DNA from: JAAFHZ01 sp964247085
Lineage (GTDB): Bacteria; Cyanobacteriota; Cyanobacteriia; Cyanobacteriales; Chamaesiphonaceae
Assembly: GCA_964247085.1 (NCBI GenBank)
Contig: CAXTSX010000020.1
Coordinates: forward strand, 1-60,752
Direction of reading: 5' to 3'
Length of the DNA: 60,752 bases
Both the position numbers and the translations under genes were made by a program. Shown one piece after another: positions 44,803-54,759 of the stretch; positions within the stretch are counted from its first letter, which is position 1; each line of letters starts with the position of its first letter. The notes under the pieces are model-generated. The model was given only the letters and a program-made list of their open reading frames with translations, was not told the DNA's origin and searched no databases.

Positions 44803-46473
44803 ATGTTTATTGATGCTGAAACCCTTGAAAGTAAGACTATTTTTGTATCAGATATTGCAGTGATTGGTGCAGGTGTGGCCGGTATCGTTTTAGCCTTAGA
44901 GTTGGCCAATAGTGGATATGAGGTTGCTCTAATCGAGAGTGGGCGTTTGCACTTTTCCTCGTCGACTCAAAATCTCGGAGAAGCTGATCATTTTGACCCC
45001 AGCTTCCATGCACCTATGTCGGACTGTACTCGTAGACAGCTAGGTGGAACGTCGGTTATTTGGGGTGGTCGTTGTTTGCCCTATGATCGTGTGGATTTCG
45101 ATCATCGAAAATATATTCAAAATTCAGATTGGCCTATCACATACGAGGATATTGAATGTTATTTTCAAAAAGCCTGTGATTATTTGTTATGTGGCAGTTC
45201 AGAATTCAATATCAATAATATTCCCAATATTGAACAGAAATCAATTGTACCAGGATTACCCGATACAGATGTACTTACATCTGTATTGGAGCGTTGGTCT
45301 CTACCAACCAATTTTGGTAAAGAATATTTTAATCATCTAAAACAATCAGTAAGAATTAAACTACTTTATGGTTTAACTTGCACCGAAATTGAAACTAGTG
45401 AATCAGTCAATCAGGTAAAGTATTTACAGGCTAAGACTTTGAAAGGTAAAAATATTCAAGTAAAATGCCAAAAGTATGTTCTGGCTGGTGGTGGATTGAA
45501 TACTACACGCTTATTGATGGCATCTGATCGCAAGCATCTTGGTGGCATTGGTAATCATAGTGGATTATTAGGGCGCTTCTACATGGGACACCTTTCTGGA
45601 GACATTGCTGTTGTTCGTTTTACAACCCCGCCTCAAGATACTATTTTTGGGTTTGACCGGGATCTAGATGAAGTTTATGTCCGTCGTCGATTCTCGTTTA
45701 CGCGCAATTTTCTTCATGAACGTCAGATTGCCAATATTGTGGCTTGGTTAGGGTCTCCCAAATTTAGTGATCCATCTCATCAAAATGGCATTCTATCTTC
45801 TGCCTATTTAGCATTAAATATGCCTGTGATAAAAAACTACTTAACTTCGTCAACGGCTATTCAAAAAGCCGTTATTGGAAAAGAGGATCAGCAAGTATAT
45901 GGATCGCATGTCATGAATATTCTTAAGGACTTGCCGAAAACATTGACTTTTATTCCTTCTTTTGGCTATCAACGGTATATTGCCAAAAGAAAAATCCCAG
46001 CATTATTTGTTTATAGTGCTTCTAATGAATACCCTTTACATTATCATAGTGAACAGATACCGAACTTTAATAGCACTGTATCTTTATCGGAAAAACGAGA
46101 TGCACTGGGAATGCGCAGAATAAATATTGATCTCCAGTTTACGCAACAAGATATTGATAGTGTGATTCAAGCCCACCAGTGTTGGGATCAACATCTACGA
46201 AAACATAATTGTGGTTATTTACGATACATAACTGATGATTTACAGGCTAGTATTTGGGATCAAGCTAGAGATGGATTTCATCAAATTGGCACTACTCGGA
46301 TGTCAGACTCTCCTCGTACTGGTGTTGTTAGTAGTAATGGCAATGTTCATGGGTTCAATGATTTGTTTGTAGCTAGTAGCTCTACTTTTGTAACTTCTGG
46401 TCAAGCAAATTCGACATTTATGGTTGTAGCTTTTGCCTTGAGATTAGCGGAATATCTAAGGCGGCAGGTGTAA
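44803..46473 (+). CDS. GMC-family FAD-dependent oxidoreductase
   Basis: A 556-residue flavoprotein. The N-terminal Rossmann loop IGAGVAG (21-27) and IES bind FAD. LGGTSVIWGGR is the GMC flavin-contact segment. The C-terminal block has HQIGTTRM (catalytic His near 492) and SGQANSTF (catalytic Asn near 534). GMC enzymes oxidise alcohols or sugars. As first gene of the plus-strand operon, 97 bp before three glycosyltransferases, it may oxidise a sugar or a lipid-linked glycan, but this is inferred. No signal peptide is seen. Confidence 0.92.
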   Translation: MFIDAETLESKTIFVSDIAVIGAGVAGIVLALELANSGYEVALIESGRLHFSSSTQNLGEADHFDPSFHAPMSDCTRRQLGGTSVIWGGRCLPYDRVDFDHRKYIQNSDWPITYEDIECYFQKACDYLLCGSSEFNINNIPNIEQKSIVPGLPDTDVLTSVLERWSLPTNFGKEYFNHLKQSVRIKLLYGLTCTEIETSESVNQVKYLQAKTLKGKNIQVKCQKYVLAGGGLNTTRLLMASDRKHLGGIGNHSGLLGRFYMGHLSGDIAVVRFTTPPQDTIFGFDRDLDEVYVRRRFSFTRNFLHERQIANIVAWLGSPKFSDPSHQNGILSSAYLALNMPVIKNYLTSSTAIQKAVIGKEDQQVYGSHVMNILKDLPKTLTFIPSFGYQRYIAKRKIPALFVYSASNEYPLHYHSEQIPNFNSTVSLSEKRDALGMRRINIDLQFTQQDIDSVIQAHQCWDQHLRKHNCGYLRYITDDLQASIWDQARDGFHQIGTTRMSDSPRTGVVSSNGNVHGFNDLFVASSSTFVTSGQANSTFMVVAFALRLAEYLRRQV

Positions 46474-46570
46474 ATAATGTTGTGGATTATTATTCTACTA
46501 AATGAAACGTATGGTACATGAAAGTTGGGGTTACCACCCCTGTAATAGTAATAATCAGGGGATGAAGAAA

Positions 46571-47695
46571 ATGCGAGTAATGATTGTGCGTAGAGTTCCA
46601 GGATCTACCTTCAGTATTGATGTCTATGCGGATAATTTAGTGGCAGCATTAAAGATAGTTCGTCCACACTGGGAAATTGCTGAAATTTCTCCGATTCCTT
46701 GGAACAGCCCTGATAAACTTTGGTTGTCTGGTCCAGGCATCAAAAAATATTATGAAACCTTTTGGCGCCATCCGCGTGCAGTGTCGAGATTGGAAGCTGA
46801 CATTTTTCATGTAATTGATCAATGCGAAGCTCATATTGTCTATAGATTAAGTCGATCGAACAAACCCGTAGTTGTTACCTGCCACGATTTGGTACAGTTT
46901 GTTTATCCAGAAATCTTGTTAGATCAATCACGTTTTCCGGCATTAAGTCTGGCTACTTGGAAATATGCAGTACGTGGTATGGAAAAAGCAAATCATGTAA
47001 TTGCAGTTTCTACTAATACCGCTCACGATACTACTCGCATGTTGAAAATCAAGCCAGAGCAAACTACTGTAATTCCTAATGGTATCAATGCAGAGTTTCA
47101 TGTACTACCTACTCCTGAAGTTTCCGCAATTCGTAAGCAGTACACGCGATCGCCAGATACTTTTTGTCTGCTTAATGTTGGCAGTACTCATCAGCGTAAA
47201 AATATTATAACAGTACTGAAAGTACTAAAGAATTTAACGGTGAAGGGTGTACCTGTATGTCTATGGCGGACAGGAAGTGACTTTACTGAAAAGCAAAAAG
47301 ATTTTATTAAAGAAAATGGTCTGGAAGAATATATTGTTGATTTAGGAAATCCAGATAAAGCCCGTCTGGTACAAATTTATAATGCGGCTGATGTACTTCT
47401 AGCACCTTCCTTATATGAAGGATTTGGCTTAACAGTGATAGAAGCAATGGCTTGTGGTACACCAGTGATTACATCTAATGTTTCATCTTTACCGGAGGTG
47501 GTAGGAAAAGCTGCTATTCAAATTGATCCATGCGATGTGGAAGCAATTGTCCAAGCGATATGTAGAATCAAAGAGGACTGTATTTACTATAATGATTTAG
47601 TCGAAAAGGGATTATCAAGAGCTAAGTTTTTTAGCTGGCAAAAAACAGCTGAGCAAGTTGCCCAAGTATATGAAAGTATATTTAAAAATCGTTAA
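46571..47695 (+). CDS. Glycosyltransferase family 4
   Basis: A GT-B enzyme of 374 residues from the ATG at 46571 (AGGGG 9 bp upstream); ATGs at 46562 and 46502 are alternatives, but the GT domain begins at MRVMIVRRVPGSTFSID. The donor domain shows LLNVGSTHQRKN, VDLGNPDKARL and PSLYEGFGLTVIEAMACGTPVI, with the EX7E pair, resembling WbaZ/MtfB-type mannosyl or galactosyl transferases. It is followed 22 bp later by another GT4. Confidence 0.92.
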   Translation: MRVMIVRRVPGSTFSIDVYADNLVAALKIVRPHWEIAEISPIPWNSPDKLWLSGPGIKKYYETFWRHPRAVSRLEADIFHVIDQCEAHIVYRLSRSNKPVVVTCHDLVQFVYPEILLDQSRFPALSLATWKYAVRGMEKANHVIAVSTNTAHDTTRMLKIKPEQTTVIPNGINAEFHVLPTPEVSAIRKQYTRSPDTFCLLNVGSTHQRKNIITVLKVLKNLTVKGVPVCLWRTGSDFTEKQKDFIKENGLEEYIVDLGNPDKARLVQIYNAADVLLAPSLYEGFGLTVIEAMACGTPVITSNVSSLPEVVGKAAIQIDPCDVEAIVQAICRIKEDCIYYNDLVEKGLSRAKFFSWQKTAEQVAQVYESIFKNR

Positions 47696-47717
47696 ATGAT
47701 TTGGGGAGATTTTAGTC

Positions 47718-48953
47718 ATGAAAGTTTTGTTGTCTGCTTATTCTTGCGAACCGCATAAAGGTTCTGAACGGGGAGTTGGCTGGAATGTAGCTTGTGAAGT
47801 TGCTAAACATCATGAAGTTTGGGTACTAACTCGACCTGATGAAAGCCAAGCAGCGATCGAATCAGAACTACAAAGTAATCCTATTCCTAATTTACATTTT
47901 ATTTACTTTACGCTACCTTTTTGGAAAGATAGCCTGCGGTGGGGACAGTCGGGCGCAATGCAGCTTCATTATTATCTCTGGCAAATTCAGGCTTACTTTG
48001 TTGCTCACAGGTTACATCAAGAAATTAGTTTTGATATTGCTCATCATGTTACTTTTGTGCGCTATGCCACGCCTAGTTTTTTGTGTTTTCTGCCGATTCC
48101 TTTTGTTTGGGGACCTGTTGGAGGTGGTGAATCTACACCAGCTCCTTTCTGGAAAGATTTTAGTCTCAAAAGTAAGTTATATGAAACTTTACGCGCGGTT
48201 TGGCGACTTGTTGGGGAGTGTGATCCTTTTACCCGGATGACGGCTAGGCGTAGTGCGATCGCACTGGCTACCACGCAAGATACTGCTCACCGTATGCACA
48301 AAATGGGTGCGCATCAAGTGCAGGTAGAATCAGCTCTCTTTTTTTTAGAACAACAGCTATGGGAATTTGAGCCTACTACTCTGCCCGTTCATACTCCAGT
48401 TCGTTTTATTAGCATTGCGCGCTTGCTGCATTGGAAGGGCCTACACCTTAGCTTGCCAGCCTTTGCCGCTGCCCAGCTCGCTGATGCTGAATACTGGATA
48501 TTAGGAGAAGGCCCGGAGCTGGAAAATCTGCAAGCTTTAAGTCGAAGGTTAGGTATTAACGCTCAAGTCAAATTTTTTGGACATCTTGATCGCGATCAAG
48601 TCTTAGATAAATTGAAGCAATCTTCAGTATTGGTACATCCCAGTCTTCATGATTCTGGTGGTTGGGTGTGTCTAGAAGCGATGGCTGCGCAACGGCCAGT
48701 TATTTGTCTGGATATTGGTGGTCCCGCTCAGCAAGTTACTGCTGCTACAGGTATCAAAGTTAGCGCGATCAATCCAGAACAATCAATTCAAGAAATTACT
48801 CAAGCCATGATCAAGCTGGCCAATAGTAGAAATTTACTCGATCGTATGGGAGAAGCTGGACATCACCATATCCAAAAATTGTATAGCTGGGAAAGCAAAG
48901 GACAACAATTTTCAGATTTATATCAAAAACTAGCTAACCAATCGGAAAACTAG
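47718..48953 (+). CDS. Glycosyltransferase family 4
   Basis: A 411-residue GT-B enzyme starting MKVLLSAYSCEPHKGSERG, a pattern common in cyanobacterial exopolysaccharide clusters. FVWGPVGGGESTP lies in the acceptor domain; FISIARLLHWKGLHL, WILGEGPELENL and SGGWVCLEAMAAQRPVICLD make up the donor domain. A ribosome-binding GGGGAG lies 11 bp before the ATG. Second glycosyltransferase of the plus-strand operon, 2 bp before the next. Confidence 0.93.
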   Translation: MKVLLSAYSCEPHKGSERGVGWNVACEVAKHHEVWVLTRPDESQAAIESELQSNPIPNLHFIYFTLPFWKDSLRWGQSGAMQLHYYLWQIQAYFVAHRLHQEISFDIAHHVTFVRYATPSFLCFLPIPFVWGPVGGGESTPAPFWKDFSLKSKLYETLRAVWRLVGECDPFTRMTARRSAIALATTQDTAHRMHKMGAHQVQVESALFFLEQQLWEFEPTTLPVHTPVRFISIARLLHWKGLHLSLPAFAAAQLADAEYWILGEGPELENLQALSRRLGINAQVKFFGHLDRDQVLDKLKQSSVLVHPSLHDSGGWVCLEAMAAQRPVICLDIGGPAQQVTAATGIKVSAINPEQSIQEITQAMIKLANSRNLLDRMGEAGHHHIQKLYSWESKGQQFSDLYQKLANQSEN

Positions 48954-48955
48954 AT

Positions 48956-50083
48956 ATGCATATTTTAATCGCCGCTTTACATCGTCCCACCTCTCCCACT
49001 GGAGTTTGTCGCTTTGCGGCTAATTTAGCTCGCTGTTTAGTTGATCGTATAGAAATTAGCCATATCACTATTGTTATCGGTAAATGGCAAGCCCATTATT
49101 TCGAGAACCTATTAGAAACTCTAACTGACAAAATCAAAATAATTAGTATTGATATTGAAAATACTTCTATTGCTAGGAATTTTTGGTTTTTATTTAATTT
49201 ACCAAAACTGGCTCGACAGCAGCAGGCTGATCTAGTACATCTATCATTTCCATTGCCGTTTTTTCGGTCACTATTTCCTTGTCCAGTCGTTGTCACAATT
49301 CACGATCTGTATCCGCATCAGTTCCCCGAGAACTTTGGTTACAAACAAGCCATTTTCAACAAAGTATTTTTACAACAGTGTATTAGTCAATGTGACGCTA
49401 TCACCTGTGTATCTCAAACTACATGGAAAGCCCTAAATTATTACTTTCCCAATCTCCAGAAACAAAATAAGATAACTATCATAATCTATAATTTTGTGGA
49501 CTTTAGCCAAGTTCATGCTGAACCCACGACTCACTTTCAAGAAAAGTTTGATTTCCCTTTCATACTTTGTGTTGCCCAACATCGTAAAAATAAAAATATT
49601 GATCTATTGATTAAATCATATGATGCTCTTAAATCTGAAAAGAAAATTGATCAACAAACTCGTCTTGTTTTAGTTGGTAGTCCCAGTACTGAAACAGCAT
49701 CTCTTCATACTCTGATTCAAGATCGATCGCTAATAGAATCGATACAAATGCTTTCATCTATTGATGATCATGAACTCTGTTGGTTGTACCAAAATTGCCA
49801 ACTGTTTGTTATGCCCTCTTCTGTAGAAGGCTTTTGTATTCCGGTTGTCGAAGCACTCTCATTTTCTTGCAAAGTAATATGTTCAAATATTGATATTTTT
49901 AGAGAAATTGGAAAGACCGATTGTATCTATTTTGATTTAACTATAAATCCCATCCAGAATCTATCTAAAGCAATCCAAAATACTTTGAGTGTTAGGAAGG
50001 ATCTAAAAATAAATGATCACTTGAGATTTTCGAAAGTGATTGTCGCCGATCAATATACGAAATTTTACTCCAAAATAATTTGA
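48956..50083 (+). CDS. Glycosyltransferase family 4
   Basis: A 375-residue GT-B protein beginning MHILIAALHRPTSPTGVCRF. Acceptor-domain marks include VVTIHDLYPHQFPENFG and DAITCVSQTTW. The donor domain has ILCVAQHRKNKNIDLL, LVLVGSPS and PSSVEGFCIPVVEALSF, the EX7E equivalent. It overlaps the start region of the polymerase-like gene that follows. Its donor sugar is not predictable. Confidence 0.92.
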   Translation: MHILIAALHRPTSPTGVCRFAANLARCLVDRIEISHITIVIGKWQAHYFENLLETLTDKIKIISIDIENTSIARNFWFLFNLPKLARQQQADLVHLSFPLPFFRSLFPCPVVVTIHDLYPHQFPENFGYKQAIFNKVFLQQCISQCDAITCVSQTTWKALNYYFPNLQKQNKITIIIYNFVDFSQVHAEPTTHFQEKFDFPFILCVAQHRKNKNIDLLIKSYDALKSEKKIDQQTRLVLVGSPSTETASLHTLIQDRSLIESIQMLSSIDDHELCWLYQNCQLFVMPSSVEGFCIPVVEALSFSCKVICSNIDIFREIGKTDCIYFDLTINPIQNLSKAIQNTLSVRKDLKINDHLRFSKVIVADQYTKFYSKII

Positions 50084-50088
50084 TCTAT

Positions 50089-51399
50089 ATGAAAAATAAT
50101 GTATATGTTAGGAACTCTTTTTTGGTTGTTTTAGTCTTTTGCAGTGTCTTCTATTCTCGTATTTTATCAACAATTATTCACTTTTCTCCACTGAATTTAC
50201 TGCATTTCTTCTTGGTTCCAGCCGTATGTATAATCGCCTTGAGTACAACACGTATTAAAGATCCCCAACAAATTTTGATTTGTCGATCATTTTTAGTGGG
50301 TTTACTAGTGTTGTTTGGAGTAATAATTACTAGTGCATTTTGCAATCAAGCTGGTCTAATCAATGCAATTATTAGTTTTATGATGTTAGGTGAGCCTTTC
50401 ATATTTTTACTTGCCATATCTTGTTTGCCAGTCACAATTTCTTTGATCATCAAGATGAAAAATGTATTGTATTGGTCTGTATTAATTAACTTTTTACTGG
50501 CTGCTGTCCAAAAGCCACTTATTGATAGTGGCAAAATTTATGCAGGGGGATTGAATGGCACAGATGGATGCGGAGGAGTATTTTTTGTATCGGGTGCTGG
50601 TAATTATATTTCAGCAACTGTATCACTAGTCTTTGCCCTTTATTTTTGGAGAAGTGCTAAAGATAAACCGCTATGTCTTCGGACTGCTGTAGCATTAGCA
50701 GCCCTGTGGCATCTTTTATTTTCTGATTCAAAACAATTAGTATTAGCTTATGGAGTTGCTTGGCTTTTACTGATTTTTGTTGATCTAAAAGATATTCTAA
50801 AAACCATCAAACTAATTATTAGTCTAATACTTATTATCTTGCTTGGTTTATGGTGCTCAACAAATTTAGAAGTTTTTAAATCTTTTACTTCTTGGGCAAG
50901 ACCAGAACTTTATGGCCTAAATGGCCTTGCCTGGTATGCGAAGTTTTATTCTATTCATGAGATTTTGGAGCACTACCAATCTCCCGTTAACTGGTGGTTA
51001 GGTCTAGGTCCTGGACATACTGTTAGTCGTCTTGGCGCCTGGTTTCTCCGAGATTATTCATCACTGTTGCGTCCTTTAGGTTCAACCCAAACCACTATTG
51101 GGCAAGATTCTATGGATTTTGTCGCAGGCTTTTGGTTAACTAGTGGATCTAGTTTATTTAGTCCAATTTTTGGTTGGTCTGGTTTGTGGGGAGATATCGG
51201 TATCTTGGGGTTGGGAGCATACTTGTATCTTGCATATCTAACTTGGCATTATTTTGCTTGGAATGATATTTTGAAAGTGACAATCTTAAGCATATTAGTT
51301 ATTGGCTGTATCTTCACACAAATGGAAGAACCTGGATATATGATTTTTGTTGCTTTTATAATTGGATTGTCATGGCAAGAAAAACAAATGAATTATTAG
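50089..51399 (+). CDS. O-antigen ligase/polymerase-like membrane protein (Wzy/WaaL type)
   Basis: About 436 residues with ten or more hydrophobic helices and a large loop between the last helices (about residues 300-360, LGPGHTVSRLGAW through GSTQTTIGQDSMDFVAGFW). This layout is shared by Wzy polymerases and WaaL ligases. It would polymerise repeat units or join the glycan to a carrier on the periplasmic side. The ATG at 50089 is taken; a TTG at 50080 overlaps the previous stop. Identity rests on topology and context, since this family is poorly conserved. Confidence 0.8.
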   Translation: MKNNVYVRNSFLVVLVFCSVFYSRILSTIIHFSPLNLLHFFLVPAVCIIALSTTRIKDPQQILICRSFLVGLLVLFGVIITSAFCNQAGLINAIISFMMLGEPFIFLLAISCLPVTISLIIKMKNVLYWSVLINFLLAAVQKPLIDSGKIYAGGLNGTDGCGGVFFVSGAGNYISATVSLVFALYFWRSAKDKPLCLRTAVALAALWHLLFSDSKQLVLAYGVAWLLLIFVDLKDILKTIKLIISLILIILLGLWCSTNLEVFKSFTSWARPELYGLNGLAWYAKFYSIHEILEHYQSPVNWWLGLGPGHTVSRLGAWFLRDYSSLLRPLGSTQTTIGQDSMDFVAGFWLTSGSSLFSPIFGWSGLWGDIGILGLGAYLYLAYLTWHYFAWNDILKVTILSILVIGCIFTQMEEPGYMIFVAFIIGLSWQEKQMNY

Positions 51400-51967
51400 C
51401 AATTCTATTACTGGATAAAAAACTGTTTAGATGACATTTACTTTGTATAAAAAAACACCGAAAAATATTTTACAAGCTTAGGTTAGAATATACCAATATC
51501 GAGTTCAGATAGAAATCAAAAGAAATCCTATTTGGTATACAGAAACACAGAATAATATCTGTTTTTGTTCTCGTGCTTCGTGTATGGTGACCATCCATAA
51601 ATGATTGAAAAAAATAGCAGACAAATTTATAATGGTGATGTGAATAATATCTTACCTGCTAAAATATATTGGTATTCAGGAGTATTTTTAAATGATGATA
51701 AGATTTTGCGCAGGTAAACTAAACCGATCGTTATATTTCCTGGCTTAAATTGTTGGCTTATTTTGGTAATAAGAGGCAATTTTCTAATCAAGAAAATAAC
51801 TCCAAATACTACACTATGTACATGAGTAGTCATGTGTCTGAGGCTGTAATACCATCTTTAAGAAAACTGAAGTTTGCTATAAGGTAATTTTGGTGGATAA
51901 GATGTTTTGGCTAATTCTTAAGTGTATGGATTTCTCAGTTTATTGTATTTTATAGGATTATTTTAAA
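51400..51967. other. AT-rich intergenic region before the Wzc-like gene
   Basis: These 568 bp contain no credible gene; a 68-codon minus-strand frame at 51627-51833 resembles no known family. No strong terminator or promoter stands out. A separate promoter for the Wzc-like gene is likely given the length. Confidence 0.5.
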
Positions 51968-54229
51968 ATGAGTATTGATGTAAGAAGAGAATTGGAAGAC
52001 AACGAAATTAATTGGCTGGAAAACCACACAAAAATACAACAGTCTCAGCTAAAAGCAACCAATTATAATGAAGGTGGTTTGAACTTTAGCCGGATTCTTG
52101 GAACTATGCGGCGAAAGCTTTGGATCATCCTGATCATCAACGCCATTGTTATGAGTGCAGCGGTGGTCTGGAACCGAACTAGAGCCTCTTCATATGAAGG
52201 AAGCTTTAGAATGTTGATTGAACCAGTAACGGCAGAAAGTCAGGTAGTTTCTGCACTAAAAGGAAATCAATCCAGTGTTCAGGAACAAGATTCTGTGGCG
52301 GCACAAGCCTCCAACAATACCTTCGATTACACCACTCAAATTCAGCTATTACTCAGCGAAAAATTATTAAGACCTGTTGCTCAAGACTTGGAAAAAAAAT
52401 ATCCTCTTGTATCCTATGAAGCACTAAAAAATTCATTGAATATTAGTCGTTTTAAAGATCCAGCAGAGACAAAGATTTTGGAAGTTCGTTATCGCACATC
52501 TTCAGCTATTGAAACAAAACAGACTATTGATCTTGTTTCTCATGCTTATATGCAATACAGCTTGAATGAGCGGCAAATAAATATGCGTCGAGCTGTTCAA
52601 TTTGTGGATTCTCAAATGCCAAAAATCCAATCTCAAGTTCGTGATCTGGAGTTAGCTTTGCAAAAATTCAGAGAAAAAAATCAGTTGATTGATCCAACTA
52701 CTATGGGGACTCAATTAGGAGAACAATCTAATAACATCCAACAGGAGCAACTTACAACTCAAGTAGAATTAGCTAAGACTAAACAGCTATATCAATCTTT
52801 AGAAAAGCAATTACAATTACAACCAAATGGTGCTGAAGCAGCTTCAGTTTTGAGTGAAGCTCCTGGGTATCAACAATTGGTTAAACAACTCCAAGATTTA
52901 GATGTCGAATTGCAAGTTCAGTCTGCTGCATTAACAGACGAAAATCCCAAGGTGATTTTGTTGCGGGAAAAAAGAAATAAATTGTTGCCAATGATACAAG
53001 AAAAAGCTACTGATGCATTAGGTAGTAGCTTGTCTCAGAGCACTACGAATGTACAGTCTTTACCGTATCAAAATGCCCTCCGCCAAGATCTTAGTAAGCA
53101 ATTTATTACTGCCGCTACCCAGGTGCAAATTTTGGAAGCTAAGCTGAATGGACTCAATGTTGCTAGTCAAACCTTAGCTAAACAAACTGGTCAACTTCCG
53201 GTTATTTCTCGCCAATATGAAAATCTACAGAGACAATTGAAAATTTCTACTGAAGAACTGAGTAAGTTTTCACAGAAGCGTGATGAATTAATGGTCAATG
53301 CTGCTCGTCAAGAAGTTCCATGGGAACTGATCGCTTCTCCCGTAGTCAATGAGGTGTCATCGTCTAGCTTATTGAATGATCTTATCCTTAGTTCAATTAT
53401 TGGTTTATTGCTAGGAACCGGAGTTGCTCTGGCAGTTGAGAAAATGAATGGTATTGTCTATTCATTACAAGATTTATCCGAAGAAATTAATATTTCCATC
53501 CTGGGGATGATACCAAAAGGAAAGGACGAACATATCCTTCTGAATAGTGTTCATTCTATTGAGGAAAAAGATATATTCTATTCTTCACATGAGGGTAGTT
53601 TCACGAGTGCAAAAGATAGTTACAAATTCTCCCCATTTGTTGAGTCTTTCCGGACATTAAATTCCCAAGTTCGCCTCCTCAACCCAGATTTCCCTATTCG
53701 ATCGCTAGTGGTTTGTTCATCATCACCAAATGAAGGCAAGACAACAATAGCCATAAAACTGGCTCAAGCCGTTGCTGCTATGGGTCAACGGGTTTTGTTA
53801 GTTAATGCTGATCTGCGAAAGCCTAGTTTGTTGAGTCAAGATGGTATCTATGGTTTAACTGATGTTGTTGAGGGAAAGTGTCAGTTGATGGATGCAGTAC
53901 AGTTTTTGCCGGATGCGGGCAATTTACATATTCTTCTAGCTGGTTCGATCGGGTTGGATCCTACTAATATTTTAAGCTCTAAAAAAATGCAGGATTTAAT
54001 GGAAGATTGTCAGCATGATTTTGATTTTGTTATTTATGACACAGCTCCTCTTGATTTTGCGGATTCCCTGCTATTAATTCCTCAAACAGATGGATTACTA
54101 TTGGTGACTAAGCTGGGGACAATTCACCGAGAAGCTTTACGAAATTCATTGAGGAAATTGCATACTTCCAATGTTTCTGTTCTAGGTTTAGTGGTAAATA
54201 TGGTAGGCCATGAACTTTCCAGAATCTGA
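51968..54229 (+). CDS. Polysaccharide chain-length determinant fused to BY-kinase-type ATPase (Wzc-like)
   Basis: A 753-residue inner-membrane protein. A Wzz domain starts after TM1 (near 52-68, LWIILIINAIVMSAAVVW), a long periplasmic coiled coil follows (about 200-440), then TM2 (near 470-490, LNDLILSSIIGLLLGTGVAL). The cytoplasmic ATPase has Walker A SSPNEGKTTI (near 588), Walker A' LLVNADLRKPS (near 611) and Walker B FVIYDTAPL (near 686). It controls polymer length and export with an outer-membrane Wza partner. The tail after the ATPase lacks the Tyr cluster of classical tyrosine autokinases. Confidence 0.95.
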   Translation: MSIDVRRELEDNEINWLENHTKIQQSQLKATNYNEGGLNFSRILGTMRRKLWIILIINAIVMSAAVVWNRTRASSYEGSFRMLIEPVTAESQVVSALKGNQSSVQEQDSVAAQASNNTFDYTTQIQLLLSEKLLRPVAQDLEKKYPLVSYEALKNSLNISRFKDPAETKILEVRYRTSSAIETKQTIDLVSHAYMQYSLNERQINMRRAVQFVDSQMPKIQSQVRDLELALQKFREKNQLIDPTTMGTQLGEQSNNIQQEQLTTQVELAKTKQLYQSLEKQLQLQPNGAEAASVLSEAPGYQQLVKQLQDLDVELQVQSAALTDENPKVILLREKRNKLLPMIQEKATDALGSSLSQSTTNVQSLPYQNALRQDLSKQFITAATQVQILEAKLNGLNVASQTLAKQTGQLPVISRQYENLQRQLKISTEELSKFSQKRDELMVNAARQEVPWELIASPVVNEVSSSSLLNDLILSSIIGLLLGTGVALAVEKMNGIVYSLQDLSEEINISILGMIPKGKDEHILLNSVHSIEEKDIFYSSHEGSFTSAKDSYKFSPFVESFRTLNSQVRLLNPDFPIRSLVVCSSSPNEGKTTIAIKLAQAVAAMGQRVLLVNADLRKPSLLSQDGIYGLTDVVEGKCQLMDAVQFLPDAGNLHILLAGSIGLDPTNILSSKKMQDLMEDCQHDFDFVIYDTAPLDFADSLLLIPQTDGLLLVTKLGTIHREALRNSLRKLHTSNVSVLGLVVNMVGHELSRI

Positions 54230-54759
54230 ATACAAGCAACAACCGTTCTAGTAATAGCTATTTTGCATAGTATAATGATCTCAAAAGAGTAAACATGATT
54301 AAAAAAATATCAGGATGCATACAGATAAAAATCCTACGTGAAATCACTAAACCAAATTTTGCTCGCGAAATTCAGGTAACTTTAGTTAAATAGCAAAATA
54401 CGTTGTTGTATAAGAAAGCCAGCAATATAATGATTTCATGAAGTGTTACCAGTTGCTGCTTACCAAGTCTTGTCTAGGAAATCGAACGCTATAAACGCTT
54501 GTATAGTAAGGATTGATTTCTTTAGGAGTGGTGGCTTAGTAGAAACTACCTTTATTTTGACTGGAAGCTTTTTTTAACCTCCGGCAATTCAAAAAGGTAC
54601 CTCTATTTTACAGAAATATAGAATTACCGTTGTTTATTGATTCTGTAATGCATAATATTTTCCTTAAGGTATAGATAAAAAACAGGACTTGATTTATATT
54701 TAGATCAGAGATGTATCCTAAATAACTTTTTATACTCAGAAGTGAAAATTTCTTCAAAA
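54230..54759. other. Intergenic region, no gene recognised
   Basis: About 530 bp between the Wzc-like gene and the ligand-binding protein gene. It is AT-rich without a credible frame. No clear terminator with a T run or RNA family is recognised. It marks the right edge of the polysaccharide island. Confidence 0.5.

Noticed and set aside
51627..51833. 68-codon minus-strand frame before the Wzc-like gene
   Set aside because: No motif, no neighbouring operon and no ribosome-binding site that I can support; treated as noncoding.
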